From CAYTZN01 sp964442495 (GTDB taxonomy: Bacteria; Pseudomonadota; Gammaproteobacteria; Legionellales; Legionellaceae): 39,015 bases of DNA. The stretch is from assembly GCA_964442495.1 (NCBI GenBank), contig CAYTZN010000019.1:1-39015 (forward strand), written 5' to 3'. Below are positions 8,265-15,276 of this stretch, in pieces. Made by a program: the position numbers and the translations under genes. How positions within the stretch are numbered: position 1 is the stretch's first letter; the number at the start of each line of letters is the position of its first letter. Under the pieces are notes generated by a model. The model did no database searches, was not told the DNA's origin, and saw nothing but the letters and a program-made list of their open reading frames with translations.

Positions 8265-8309
8265 GCCATAAACACTAAAGCCCACGGCGTGGGCTTTAGT
8301 GTTTATGGC
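8265..8309. terminator. 21-bp perfect inverted repeat with 3-base loop
   Basis: 8265-8285 is the exact reverse complement of 8289-8309, with GGC between. It starts six bases past the stop of the Gly/Tyr-rich gene on the minus strand, so it most likely ends that transcript, although no clean T-run follows the stem on either strand. The unbroken 21-bp stem is longer than a normal terminator. Confidence 0.6.
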
Positions 8310-8314
8310 GTTTG

Positions 8315-8647
8315 TTAATTACAAATTCGTACACATTGACCATTGGAATAGCATCGGTTTACACAGCCGCCATTGTAGTAACCACCAACAATCGGGATGC
8401 CAACCGTGCCCCAGCCTCTTCCATAATAACCGCCACCACTACGATAGTAGCCGCCGCCATGATAATAACCACCGCGGTTGTAAGCTCCACGATAGCCATT
8501 CCCATGATAACCACCATTATGATAGCCGCCTACATTACGAGCACCACCATGGTAACCACGGTCGGCATAGCTATTGGTAAAGGCCAATAAACCCATGCTT
8601 AAGATGCTCGCTCGCAATACTGTGCAACCTAATGAATACATGCTCAT
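8315..8647 (-). CDS. Gly/Tyr/His-rich small secreted protein
   Basis: 110 residues. A signal peptide covers roughly residues 1-28 (VLRASILSMGLLAFTNSYA, cleavage before DRG). Residues 29-85 are repeats of GGYHNGGYHGNGY and RGGYYHGGGYYR type. The C-terminus has four Cys spaced C-x3-C-x5-C-x3-C (GGCVNRCYSNGQCVRIC), which could form two disulfides. AAGGAA lies seven bases before the ATG. Such Gly-Tyr proteins are seen as surface or envelope proteins, but function is unknown. The His-rich ORFs on the opposite strand are shadows of this repeat. Confidence 0.75.
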   Translation of the reverse strand: MSMYSLGCTVLRASILSMGLLAFTNSYADRGYHGGARNVGGYHNGGYHGNGYRGAYNRGGYYHGGGYYRSGGGYYGRGWGTVGIPIVGGYYNGGCVNRCYSNGQCVRICN

Positions 8648-8737
8648 GATAATTTCCTTATTTGGCCTATTGTTGCCTGAGGTTTTTTAGCTCAGTATGT
8701 TTAAATTATAGACCAACAAGAGGGGGTGTTTCGGTTT

Positions 8738-9388
8738 TTACCGTGCTTTAATGAGACGTGGGTATAAAAAGGTATAAAGCAGGGGAAGAAAAGAGACTAA
8801 AATTATCCCATAAACTACCACGGAAAAATTGTTTTTCACCACAGGAATGGAGCCTAAAAAATATCCTAAGTTTAAGATACTGCCTATCCATAAAAGGGCA
8901 CTGCCAATATTATAAGTTGTGAAACGACGAATGCTCATGTAACTAACGCCAGCAATAAAGGGCACAAACGTGCGAACTACCGGAATAAAGCGCGCAAACA
9001 CAAGGGTTTTACCACCGTGTTTTTCATAAAAACGGTGTGCTTCTTCGAGGTTCTCTTGATTAAAAAGCCACGGGCGGTTAATGGAGAAAACGCGTGGTCC
9101 AATGGCGCGTCCTAGTAGGTAATTGACTTGATTTCCTAAAATAGAGGCGGTGATTAGAAGTGGTAATAAGATAAAAAGATGAAGTGGGTTACCAGGTAGG
9201 GCTGCAATGCTACCCACAGTAAACAGTAACGCATCTCCTGGAAGAAAAGGGGTAATAATAAGGCCTGTTTCACAGAAAATAACAGTAAAAAGAAGCAGGT
9301 AAGCCCAGGTGCCGTAGGTTTGTATAAAGGGGATTAAATACGTATCGATATGAAGAAAAAAGTATAAAAATTGATGCCCGTGTTCCAT
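8738..9388 (-). CDS. DedA-family membrane protein
   Basis: 216 residues with about five hydrophobic segments. It carries the DedA/SNARE-associated signatures: FCETGLIITPFLPGDALLF near 38-56 and FARFIPVVRTFVPFIAG near 131-147, with the conserved Glu, Pro-Gly and Arg residues. DedA proteins are inner-membrane proteins needed for envelope integrity; some recycle undecaprenyl phosphate. Which lipid this one handles is not visible. AGGA lies six bases before the ATG. Confidence 0.9.
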   Translation of the reverse strand: MEHGHQFLYFFLHIDTYLIPFIQTYGTWAYLLLFTVIFCETGLIITPFLPGDALLFTVGSIAALPGNPLHLFILLPLLITASILGNQVNYLLGRAIGPRVFSINRPWLFNQENLEEAHRFYEKHGGKTLVFARFIPVVRTFVPFIAGVSYMSIRRFTTYNIGSALLWIGSILNLGYFLGSIPVVKNNFSVVVYGIILVSFLPLLYTFLYPRLIKAR

Positions 9389-9472
9389 CTTTCGTCCTGT
9401 AGTATCTAATAAGCGTAATGATTCGCGGTAATGTTAACCTACATGGGTTTTAAGTCAAACATCAACCTTGTG

Positions 9473-10192
9473 TTATGTTTTTAAAATAAGAGGATCGTGT
9501 ATATGTTTTTGCTGTGTGCGGCTGTTATTTTGACTATAGATTGCATCAAAAAACAAAAGCTCAAATTGCAAAGATTGGACATACGCCTGTTCAATTTGAA
9601 GAATTGTTTTTGGACAGGTGACGGCTGCAGTGAGAGTCTTGGCTGTATGAATGATGGAAACTGTTGATGATCTGAACCGTTCGCTAGAGTAGGATGAAAT
9701 AATACTCCGATAAGGGTGATCCATTGGCAAAGATAACCCCATGTGTGACCCTAAGTACATGTAGACCTCCCAGCAAGGCACAAGGCTTGCCACAGCGACT
9801 TCAATAGGGATTGTATTAAGTGTTGCATGTTGAATCAGATGTTTTGTATACCTCTCTGTTATCGGTGTTTTTGTAGGCGCAGCGTGTGCGGAAAAAAATG
9901 AATGAGGCTTTGGTGTTGCCAGATAGTTTAGATGCAATTTAAGCTCTGATTCTGAAATATAGCTTGATAGGGTCTTAAATTGTAATGCGTAAGCTTTATC
10001 CGTGAATCGATTTGAAACCAATGACAGTGCTTTTGAAAAATCACGTAAATACAATGCGTCTTGTTCTATGTAGAGTCTAAAAGCATTTTTAGGCAATGTG
10101 CCTTTATATATATGCTGGGGAAAGGGGTGCGCGGCTACTTTTAAAAGAAGGCGTGCATGTTTTGCCATGATGAACGTGAAAGGCGTTGTCAT
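9473..10192 (-). CDS. tenA: TenA-family thiaminase II (aminopyrimidine aminohydrolase)
   Basis: 239 residues from ATG 10192. TenA salvages thiamine breakdown products by releasing hydroxymethylpyrimidine. Family residues visible are HPF (22-24), KGTLPKNAF, EQDALYLRDF with Asp45, LVPCW with the catalytic Cys140, and a late QFELLFFDA with Glu211. The frame is open back to a GTG at 10288, but that GTG lies directly after the terminator T-run and its residues do not resemble TenA, so it is rejected. ATG 10168 is another option. The gene follows its own promoter, TPP riboswitch and terminator, so it should be shut off when thiamine pyrophosphate is plentiful. A T7 run just before the start could allow slippage. 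Confidence 0.85.
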   Translation of the reverse strand: MTTPFTFIMAKHARLLLKVAAHPFPQHIYKGTLPKNAFRLYIEQDALYLRDFSKALSLVSNRFTDKAYALQFKTLSSYISESELKLHLNYLATPKPHSFFSAHAAPTKTPITERYTKHLIQHATLNTIPIEVAVASLVPCWEVYMYLGSHMGLSLPMDHPYRSIISSYSSERFRSSTVSIIHTAKTLTAAVTCPKTILQIEQAYVQSLQFELLFFDAIYSQNNSRTQQKHIHDPLILKT

Positions 10193-10288
10193 CAAAAAAA
10201 GCACGTAGGGTGTATTGGCATGATTTTCTCCTAAAGTGGCAAGAGAAAGTAAAGCCCACGCAGGACAAACGCATCTAATGTTAATCAC

Positions 10289-10335
10289 AAAAAATCTGCC
10301 ACTCGCCTACGTACCGCGCATAAAAGGCGGTGCCG
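10289..10335 (-). terminator. Terminator in the tenA leader (riboswitch expression platform)
   Basis: On the minus strand CACCGCCT (10325-10332) pairs with AGGCGAGTG (10300-10308) with one bulge, followed by AGA and T6 (10289-10294). It lies between the TPP aptamer and tenA, as expected for a transcription-terminating OFF switch. Confidence 0.6.
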
Positions 10336-10407
10336 GGTAATCTGGTTTCATACTGCGCGATTAGATGCGTGTACCCTGAAAGTTCACGTCTTTGTGACGT
10401 AACACCT

Positions 10408-10498
10408 TGATGCTCACTCTCCCTTCGCAGGCATTATCCTGAGCAGGTTATAAGGGTTTTCTCAGCCTGGCTTTTAAACCAAGCACCCCTGGTGAATA
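10408..10498 (-). promoter_or_regulatory. TPP riboswitch (THI element)
   Basis: The minus strand holds the thi-box core in order: AGGGGTGCTTGG, then GGCTGAGAAAACCC (CTGAGA at 10460-10465), then ACCTGCTCAGGATAATGCC and GCGAAGGGA. P1 can close with TCAC/GTGA (10492-10495 with 10414-10417). This binds thiamine pyrophosphate in the nascent RNA. It lies downstream of thiD and upstream of tenA, so it controls tenA and not the thiEMD genes. Confidence 0.95.
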
Positions 10499-10506
10499 AT
10501 GGCGTG

Positions 10507-10535
10507 AGTATAGCTAGCAAAATAGGCCTTGTCGA
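10507..10535 (-). promoter_or_regulatory. Promoter of the riboswitch-tenA unit
   Basis: The minus strand reads TCGACA (10530-10535), 17 bases, TATACT (10507-10512): 5/6 matches at both boxes with ideal spacing. The transcript would begin just before the aptamer. It separates tenA from the thiEMD operon. Confidence 0.6.
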
Positions 10536-10574
10536 TTGCTTTCAAGACGAGCCTAATGTTTTGCTATGATGTAT

Positions 10575-11360
10575 TTACCATAGATTATAAAAGTGATGCA
10601 CAGGACCATGGCCATGGCCGACAGAGCAATGTTTTGCAGCTATAAGCGCTTCGGTTAAATAGAGTTTTGCAAGATCACACGCATTGTTCAAGGAACACCC
10701 TCTAGCCAAATAGGCGGCAATGGCCGCAGATAAGGTACATCCCGTTCCGTGGGTATTTTTACTCTGGATGCGAGGGCTATTGAACCACGTACTGCCTTCA
10801 GTTGTTACTAATAAATCGTTTGAATCGTTGCCTTCTTGATGTCCGCCTTTCAATAAAATGGCTTTAGCACCGAGACCAAGTAATGTATCAGCAAGTTGCT
10901 GTATGTCATTGGAGGGGCCTGCTAATGCTTGGGCTTCAGGTAAATTTGGGGTAATTAAGGTTGCCATAGGAAGAAGGCGAGATTTAAGTGCATTGATAGC
11001 GTCGGGTAATAATAGATCATCACCACTTTTAGCCACCATAACAGGGTCAAGAACAATACGAATGCCTTGTGCTCGTTCACTTAAAATGTCGGCAACGAGC
11101 TCTACAATGTCTTTTTTAAACAGCATGCCAATTTTAATGCTATCAGGGACAATGTCATCAAATAGGGCATGTAATTGAGCTGAAATCGCTTCTAATGGAA
11201 TTTCATAACAGGATTGAACCCCCATTGTATTTTGGACAGGTAACGCCGTGAGCACCGTCATTCCATAACAGCCAAGGGCCGAAAAAGTTTTGAGATCAGC
11301 CTGAAGGCCTGCTCCACCAGAGCCATCAAAGCCCGCAATCGATAAGCATTTATAGTTCAT
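10575..11360 (-). CDS. thiD: Hydroxymethylpyrimidine/phosphomethylpyrimidine kinase
   Basis: 261 residues. ThiD phosphorylates hydroxymethylpyrimidine twice to give HMP-PP for thiamine synthesis. Visible motifs are SIAGFDGSGGAGLQADLKT at the N-terminus (substrate pocket; most homologues have a second Ser where this has Gly), DPVMVAKSGDDLL, LLKGGH and HGTGCTLSAAIAAYL with the ribokinase-family catalytic Asp replaced by Cys, as is usual in ThiD. ATG 11360 overlaps the end of thiM by 11 bases, suggesting coupling; a longer in-frame start at 11408 would lie deep in thiM. Confidence 0.95.
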   Translation of the reverse strand: MNYKCLSIAGFDGSGGAGLQADLKTFSALGCYGMTVLTALPVQNTMGVQSCYEIPLEAISAQLHALFDDIVPDSIKIGMLFKKDIVELVADILSERAQGIRIVLDPVMVAKSGDDLLLPDAINALKSRLLPMATLITPNLPEAQALAGPSNDIQQLADTLLGLGAKAILLKGGHQEGNDSNDLLVTTEGSTWFNSPRIQSKNTHGTGCTLSAAIAAYLARGCSLNNACDLAKLYLTEALIAAKHCSVGHGHGPVHHFYNLW

Positions 11361-12135
11361 TATTAACTCGACCCATAGCCTGAATGTTGGCTGTGTATAA
11401 TTCATCAATAAAAAGCGTACGGAATGAACCAGTTTTGTCGGTTTCTTTAGCCGCCAAGCTGCCGCACAGGCTAAAGTAGGTGGTGCCTAAGCAAGCTGCC
11501 TCATAAGGGTTGTACACCACCGCCCTAAATGCTGCAATCACCGCGGTTAGGGCACACCCCATGCCTGTGACTAAGGGCATGAGGGGGGAGCCAAACGTTA
11601 AAACCAGGTCTTTATTCCCATCGGTTATAAAGTCCTCAGCGCCACTGACAACCACGGTACAGTGGTGTTGATTGGCAAGCGTTTTAGCACTTTGTTTGGC
11701 ATCAGAGACGTTATGCGTTGACTCCACACCAAGGGTTTGATGTGCATTGTTGACAAGAGCCATGATTTCACTGGCATTGCCTCTGATAATATCGGCGCCG
11801 TTCGCGAGTGTTTTGGCAGCGCGGGTACGAAGACGCGTTGCGCCTGCACCAACAGGGTCTAAAATGATAGGTTTTGTTAAGGTGTTTGCTTGTGTCAAGG
11901 CTTGCTTTGCGCGCTCTAAAAACGCATGGTCTAGGGTGCCTATGTTAATATTGATGGCCTGGCTAATAAGGATTAATTCCTCTAACTCCTCCGCATCTTG
12001 TGTCATGACAGGTGCGGCCCCAAGGCTTAGTAAACAATTGGCCATAAAGTCCATAGTGACATGGTTAGTTAAGCATAATACCAGTGGTTTTTGGCGGCGT
12101 AATAATGTTAATGCGTGTTCTAAATTATTTAACAT
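11350..12135 (-). CDS. thiM: Hydroxyethylthiazole kinase
   Basis: 261 residues. ThiM phosphorylates the thiazole alcohol during thiamine salvage. It has the CLTNHVTMDFMAN and GAAPVM segments near the start, ILDPVGAGATRLRT near residue 105, and the catalytic TGMGCALTAVIAAF segment late, with Cys in the GxGC motif. ATG 12135 (AAGG eight bases upstream) is preferred to a TTG at 12156. It overlaps the thiE end by 11 bases, so thiE, thiM and thiD form one overlapping operon. Confidence 0.95.
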   Translation of the reverse strand: MLNNLEHALTLLRRQKPLVLCLTNHVTMDFMANCLLSLGAAPVMTQDAEELEELILISQAININIGTLDHAFLERAKQALTQANTLTKPIILDPVGAGATRLRTRAAKTLANGADIIRGNASEIMALVNNAHQTLGVESTHNVSDAKQSAKTLANQHHCTVVVSGAEDFITDGNKDLVLTFGSPLMPLVTGMGCALTAVIAAFRAVVYNPYEAACLGTTYFSLCGSLAAKETDKTGSFRTLFIDELYTANIQAMGRVNNEL

Positions 12136-12772
12136 GAGCGATACCTTGGTTATCAATAATATGGCGTAACTGTTTGGTGGTCTTTATGGCATCATTTGCA
12201 TCATGTAATGCGGCAATGACGGCAAGGCCATGAGCGCCAGCTAATATCACACGTTTAGCATTTTGTTCATTGATGCCCCCAATGCCAACAATAGGGTGCC
12301 TGCTGAATTGAGAAAGATATTTTAATCCGTTTAGACCCCATGTGGTTTTAACGTTTAATTTGTTTCTAGTAGGAAAAATAGCGCCAATCCCAACGTAATC
12401 AATGGGTAAGTCATTCGCAGTTTCTAATTGAGATTCTGAGTCGATAGAAACACCGATGAATTTATCAGCACCTAAACAGCGTCTTGCATGGTTGGGGTCA
12501 CCGTCAGTTTGCCCTAAATGAACACCAGCAGCATTAAGTTTTATCGCAAGTTCAATATTGTCATTGATGATAAGCGGGACTTCTAATCGGTCAAGTGTCT
12601 CTTTTAGCGCTTGTCCAAAGGTCAAAAGAGATGATTGGGATTGGTCTTTTTCTCGTAATTGGACGGCTGTTACCCCTGCATTAACACAGCTTTTAATCCA
12701 CTGTAGGTATTGCGCAATAGGCTTATTTTGCCTATTGGTGACTAACATTAATGTGTAAAATTTTGATTTCAT
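12125..12772 (-). CDS. thiE: Thiamine-phosphate synthase
   Basis: 215 residues from ATG 12772. ThiE joins HMP-PP and thiazole phosphate into thiamine phosphate. It has a TIM-barrel with LMLVTNR at the N-terminus, AVQLREKD, INDNIELAIKLNAAGVHLGQTD, IGVSIDS, YVGIGAIFPTRNK and VGIGGIN. The start is not certain: ATG 12787 and non-ATG starts further up are possible and none has a strong ribosome site. First gene of the thiEMD operon, divergent from the phosphoribosyltransferase-like gene. No THI element is present upstream, so TPP control of this operon is not seen. Confidence 0.93.
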   Translation of the reverse strand: MKSKFYTLMLVTNRQNKPIAQYLQWIKSCVNAGVTAVQLREKDQSQSSLLTFGQALKETLDRLEVPLIINDNIELAIKLNAAGVHLGQTDGDPNHARRCLGADKFIGVSIDSESQLETANDLPIDYVGIGAIFPTRNKLNVKTTWGLNGLKYLSQFSRHPIVGIGGINEQNAKRVILAGAHGLAVIAALHDANDAIKTTKQLRHIIDNQGIAHVK

Positions 12773-12917
12773 AATATCAGCTGTCATTAAATTGGGCGTA
12801 GAGTAAACCATTGTGGGGTGGAAATGAATATGGCTGGGTTTTAAGTGCAAAGTATTGCTATTTTACCGCCCATCATTGAGACTTTCACCCTTCATAATAA
12901 TCACCAGGAGGGCTGAA

Positions 12918-13853
12918 ATGACGAAAGCGGAGTTGTTGTTAAAATTAGATGAATTAATTGTTCAAAGAGAGCGGATTTTAAAGGACATAAAAAGCATCAA
13001 TGCATTAGAGCCTATCATTGAAAAAAGGATTATCGACGGGTTCAAACCGGTTTTTGATACAAAAACGGGTACTGAATTAACCAAAGACAATATTGATGCG
13101 CGCATTTCAGCGTTGGCAACAGAGCTTACTGAGAATGTAAATATAGAACGACCTATACTGGTTGGTGTAATGAACGGTGCTATGCCTTTTGTGAATGATC
13201 TATATAAACGATTAAATGAGAAAAAATACGATTGTCAGTTGGATGCGCTATCTGCGAGTAGTTACGAGGGCATGGAGTCTGGTGACCTTGTCATTAAGGG
13301 TACCCTTAAAATTCCTGTGGTAGGTCGAGATGTGGTGTTGGTTGATGATGTCTGTGATTCTGGAAAAACAGCTAGAAAGCTGAAGGAGCACTTAGAAATG
13401 GAAGGCGCTAATCGTGTTTATCTGATGGTTTTAGTCGATAAAGCACAAAAAAGAAAAGAAGCTAATGCGGTTAGTCCTGATTATGTAGGTTTTACAGTAT
13501 CGAAGGATGCGTTTATTGCTGGTTGGGGAATGGATTGGGAAGAGTTATTGCGAGGTCATTTTGAAAGTATTGCCTCGGTGGATACCGATACATTGCCTCA
13601 GGGTCAAGAGGCTGATCTCTTTCACTCTAAACACGGTTTAGTGAAAAGATATCAAGAGCTCACTGCCAACATAAATATTGTGGAAAATGAGCTTCTTCGA
13701 TGCTCCAAGGATGAGCCTTCCGTTTCTTTAGAGGTGCCTCAATATGGACAATTCCGATTGTTCAATGGTCATGCTTCGCAAGGTGACAAGGCGCATGGGT
13801 TTGGTGAGGGTTTTTCTCCAGTACAAGACGCGCTAAAAAATTGCACCATATAA
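12918..13853 (+). CDS. HPRT-like phosphoribosyltransferase with extra N- and C-terminal regions
   Basis: 311 residues; ATG 12918 has AGGAGG six bases upstream, so the longer frame from 12855 is discarded. Residues about 40-215 match the hypoxanthine-guanine phosphoribosyltransferase fold: LVGVMNGAMPFVNDL (81-95), the flexible-loop ASSYEGMESG (113-122), the PRPP loop VLVDDVCDSGKTA (140-152), VLVDKAQKRK and GWGMDWEELLR (202-212). Typical enzymes are about 180 residues. Here a 38-residue helical N-terminus and a 95-residue C-terminus with a helical stretch (about 240-260) are added. The acidic loop is VDDVCDSG rather than the usual EDIIDTG, still compatible with PRPP binding. It may be a purine salvage enzyme or a repurposed domain; the role is unresolved. 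Confidence 0.8.
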   Translation: MTKAELLLKLDELIVQRERILKDIKSINALEPIIEKRIIDGFKPVFDTKTGTELTKDNIDARISALATELTENVNIERPILVGVMNGAMPFVNDLYKRLNEKKYDCQLDALSASSYEGMESGDLVIKGTLKIPVVGRDVVLVDDVCDSGKTARKLKEHLEMEGANRVYLMVLVDKAQKRKEANAVSPDYVGFTVSKDAFIAGWGMDWEELLRGHFESIASVDTDTLPQGQEADLFHSKHGLVKRYQELTANINIVENELLRCSKDEPSVSLEVPQYGQFRLFNGHASQGDKAHGFGEGFSPVQDALKNCTI

Positions 13854-13872
13854 AAACACTGTTACAGGCAAC

Positions 13873-13890
13873 GCCCCCATGTTTGGGGGC
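13873..13890. terminator. Hairpin between convergent genes
   Basis: GCCCCCA-TGTT-TGGGGGC forms a perfect 7-bp GC-rich stem, 20 bases after the phosphoribosyltransferase stop and 10 bases past the nucleotidase stop on the other strand. No T-run follows closely, so termination strength is uncertain; it could serve both directions. Confidence 0.5.
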
Positions 13891-13899
13891 TGGCTAGGC

Positions 13900-15276
13900 T
13901 TAATTTTCAACGTCGTGAGCAAGAAGCCTTCGGTTGGCGCGGAAATAGGTTAGTGGTGAGTGCTCAAAAAAATCTGATATTTTTTCCATGTAAATACACG
14001 CATAGCGGTCTACTTGGTAGGCAAAAAAGCTTTCTTCAGCACCTGCTCTAAAAACACGCTCCCATTTGGGGTTATAAAAAGTTTGTTGTTTTTTAAGAAG
14101 CGCTGAAATTTTTTGATCAATTGTTAAAATTTGAGCTTGTAGTGTGGTTAATTCTTTATCATAATTCGTTGTGTTTTCATCAATTCGTTTTGTGTGGATG
14201 GTCACGTATGTTTCTTCAAGAGCTCGTTTGATGGTCATGTCAGACGCAATTTCTTTTTCTATGGGAAGTGCTCTTTTTTGAGCATCTATTTCTTCGCCCA
14301 ACTCTTCAACCACTAGCGCTGTACGCCAGTTACAATCTTTTTTTAGTCGAAGAATATCACCATAGATATGATCGCCGATGTATAAAATTTCATCTCCATT
14401 GAGTGCTAAGTCGTCTGTAAATTTAGTGGCACACCCGCCTTGATAGATGCCAGGCGTGATTTTTCCCATGATGTTAGACATACAGCTGGTCTTGGCATCT
14501 ATGTTTAAAAAACGCAGGTTATCATAGAAAAAACGAGGTTTATTGGCTAGGGTGATGGTGTATTCGAACAAGTCTTGCCACCGTTCACCAGGGTTTAAAA
14601 AAGGGTTAATGGCGTATTCGAGTAATAATTTAGTGTAATAGTACTCAGAGTTCGTCAGAATAAAAATTTTCTTTCCATGACGAATAAAGTGCTTAAGCCC
14701 CTCGATGACACCAGGCTCCTTGATAACATAGTGGTCAAGGTCAAGGCTTATTATTTTTTTTAGGCTCCCATCCGCATGGACAGTATCTACACTGTTTAAA
14801 ACATCAAGTGCAATGGCATGATAACTTGGCATTTCATTGGGTATTTTATCTTTTAAATCGACGAGCTGGCCGTAAAGGGCGCAAAAGGCAATTGAAAAAG
14901 ATGTATCAATCACCATGTAATTGGGGTCACTCAAATCCACGTAAATGCTTCGGTAAAATTGATTTTGCTCATCAAAACCAATGCTTTTTGTGCCATGAGA
15001 GCTTTGTCGAATGGCTGCATAGCGGCTGAGCTTTAAGATATTGCCATTTTTACTGTCAACCACTAATCCACGAATGGCGTCTTGAAAATGAAATTTAAAG
15101 TCTTTGATGGCAGAAGGGTAGTTTTTATTTTTAATCAGCCCTTCAATCACTAATTTATAAACGAGTGCTTCAAAATTTTGAGTTTTATAACGAATGAGAG
15201 TGTGGTCCATGTCTAGGCCAATGTATTTGATTTTTTTCATGTTCAATACACGGTTTACAAAAATTGAATGGCTCAT
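13900..15276 (-). CDS. Cytosolic IMP/GMP-type 5'-nucleotidase (HAD superfamily)
   Basis: 458 residues. It resembles the purine 5'-nucleotidase cN-II family, including the characterised Legionella pneumophila IMP/GMP-specific enzyme (recalled knowledge). HAD motifs: IGLDMDHTLIRY (Asp22 nucleophile, Asp24), IFILTNSEYYYT (motif II), and ILYIGDHIYGDILRLK (motif IV). The segment SRYAAIRQSSHGTK is typical of cN-II. A coiled-coil C-terminal part (about 350-405) follows. It dephosphorylates purine monophosphates in the cytoplasm. The ATG overlaps the acs stop as ATGA, with AAGGA six bases upstream, so the two are co-translated. Confidence 0.9.
   Translation of the reverse strand: MSHSIFVNRVLNMKKIKYIGLDMDHTLIRYKTQNFEALVYKLVIEGLIKNKNYPSAIKDFKFHFQDAIRGLVVDSKNGNILKLSRYAAIRQSSHGTKSIGFDEQNQFYRSIYVDLSDPNYMVIDTSFSIAFCALYGQLVDLKDKIPNEMPSYHAIALDVLNSVDTVHADGSLKKIISLDLDHYVIKEPGVIEGLKHFIRHGKKIFILTNSEYYYTKLLLEYAINPFLNPGERWQDLFEYTITLANKPRFFYDNLRFLNIDAKTSCMSNIMGKITPGIYQGGCATKFTDDLALNGDEILYIGDHIYGDILRLKKDCNWRTALVVEELGEEIDAQKRALPIEKEIASDMTIKRALEETYVTIHTKRIDENTTNYDKELTTLQAQILTIDQKISALLKKQQTFYNPKWERVFRAGAEESFFAYQVDRYACIYMEKISDFFEHSPLTYFRANRRLLAHDVEN

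Noticed and set aside
8299..8590. His-rich plus-strand ORFs
   Set aside because: They are antisense shadows of the Gly/Tyr-rich repeat gene at 8315-8647, which has a signal peptide and ribosome site.
10193..10288. N-terminal extension of tenA from GTG 10288
   Set aside because: It starts directly after the terminator T-run, has no ribosome site and its residues do not resemble TenA.
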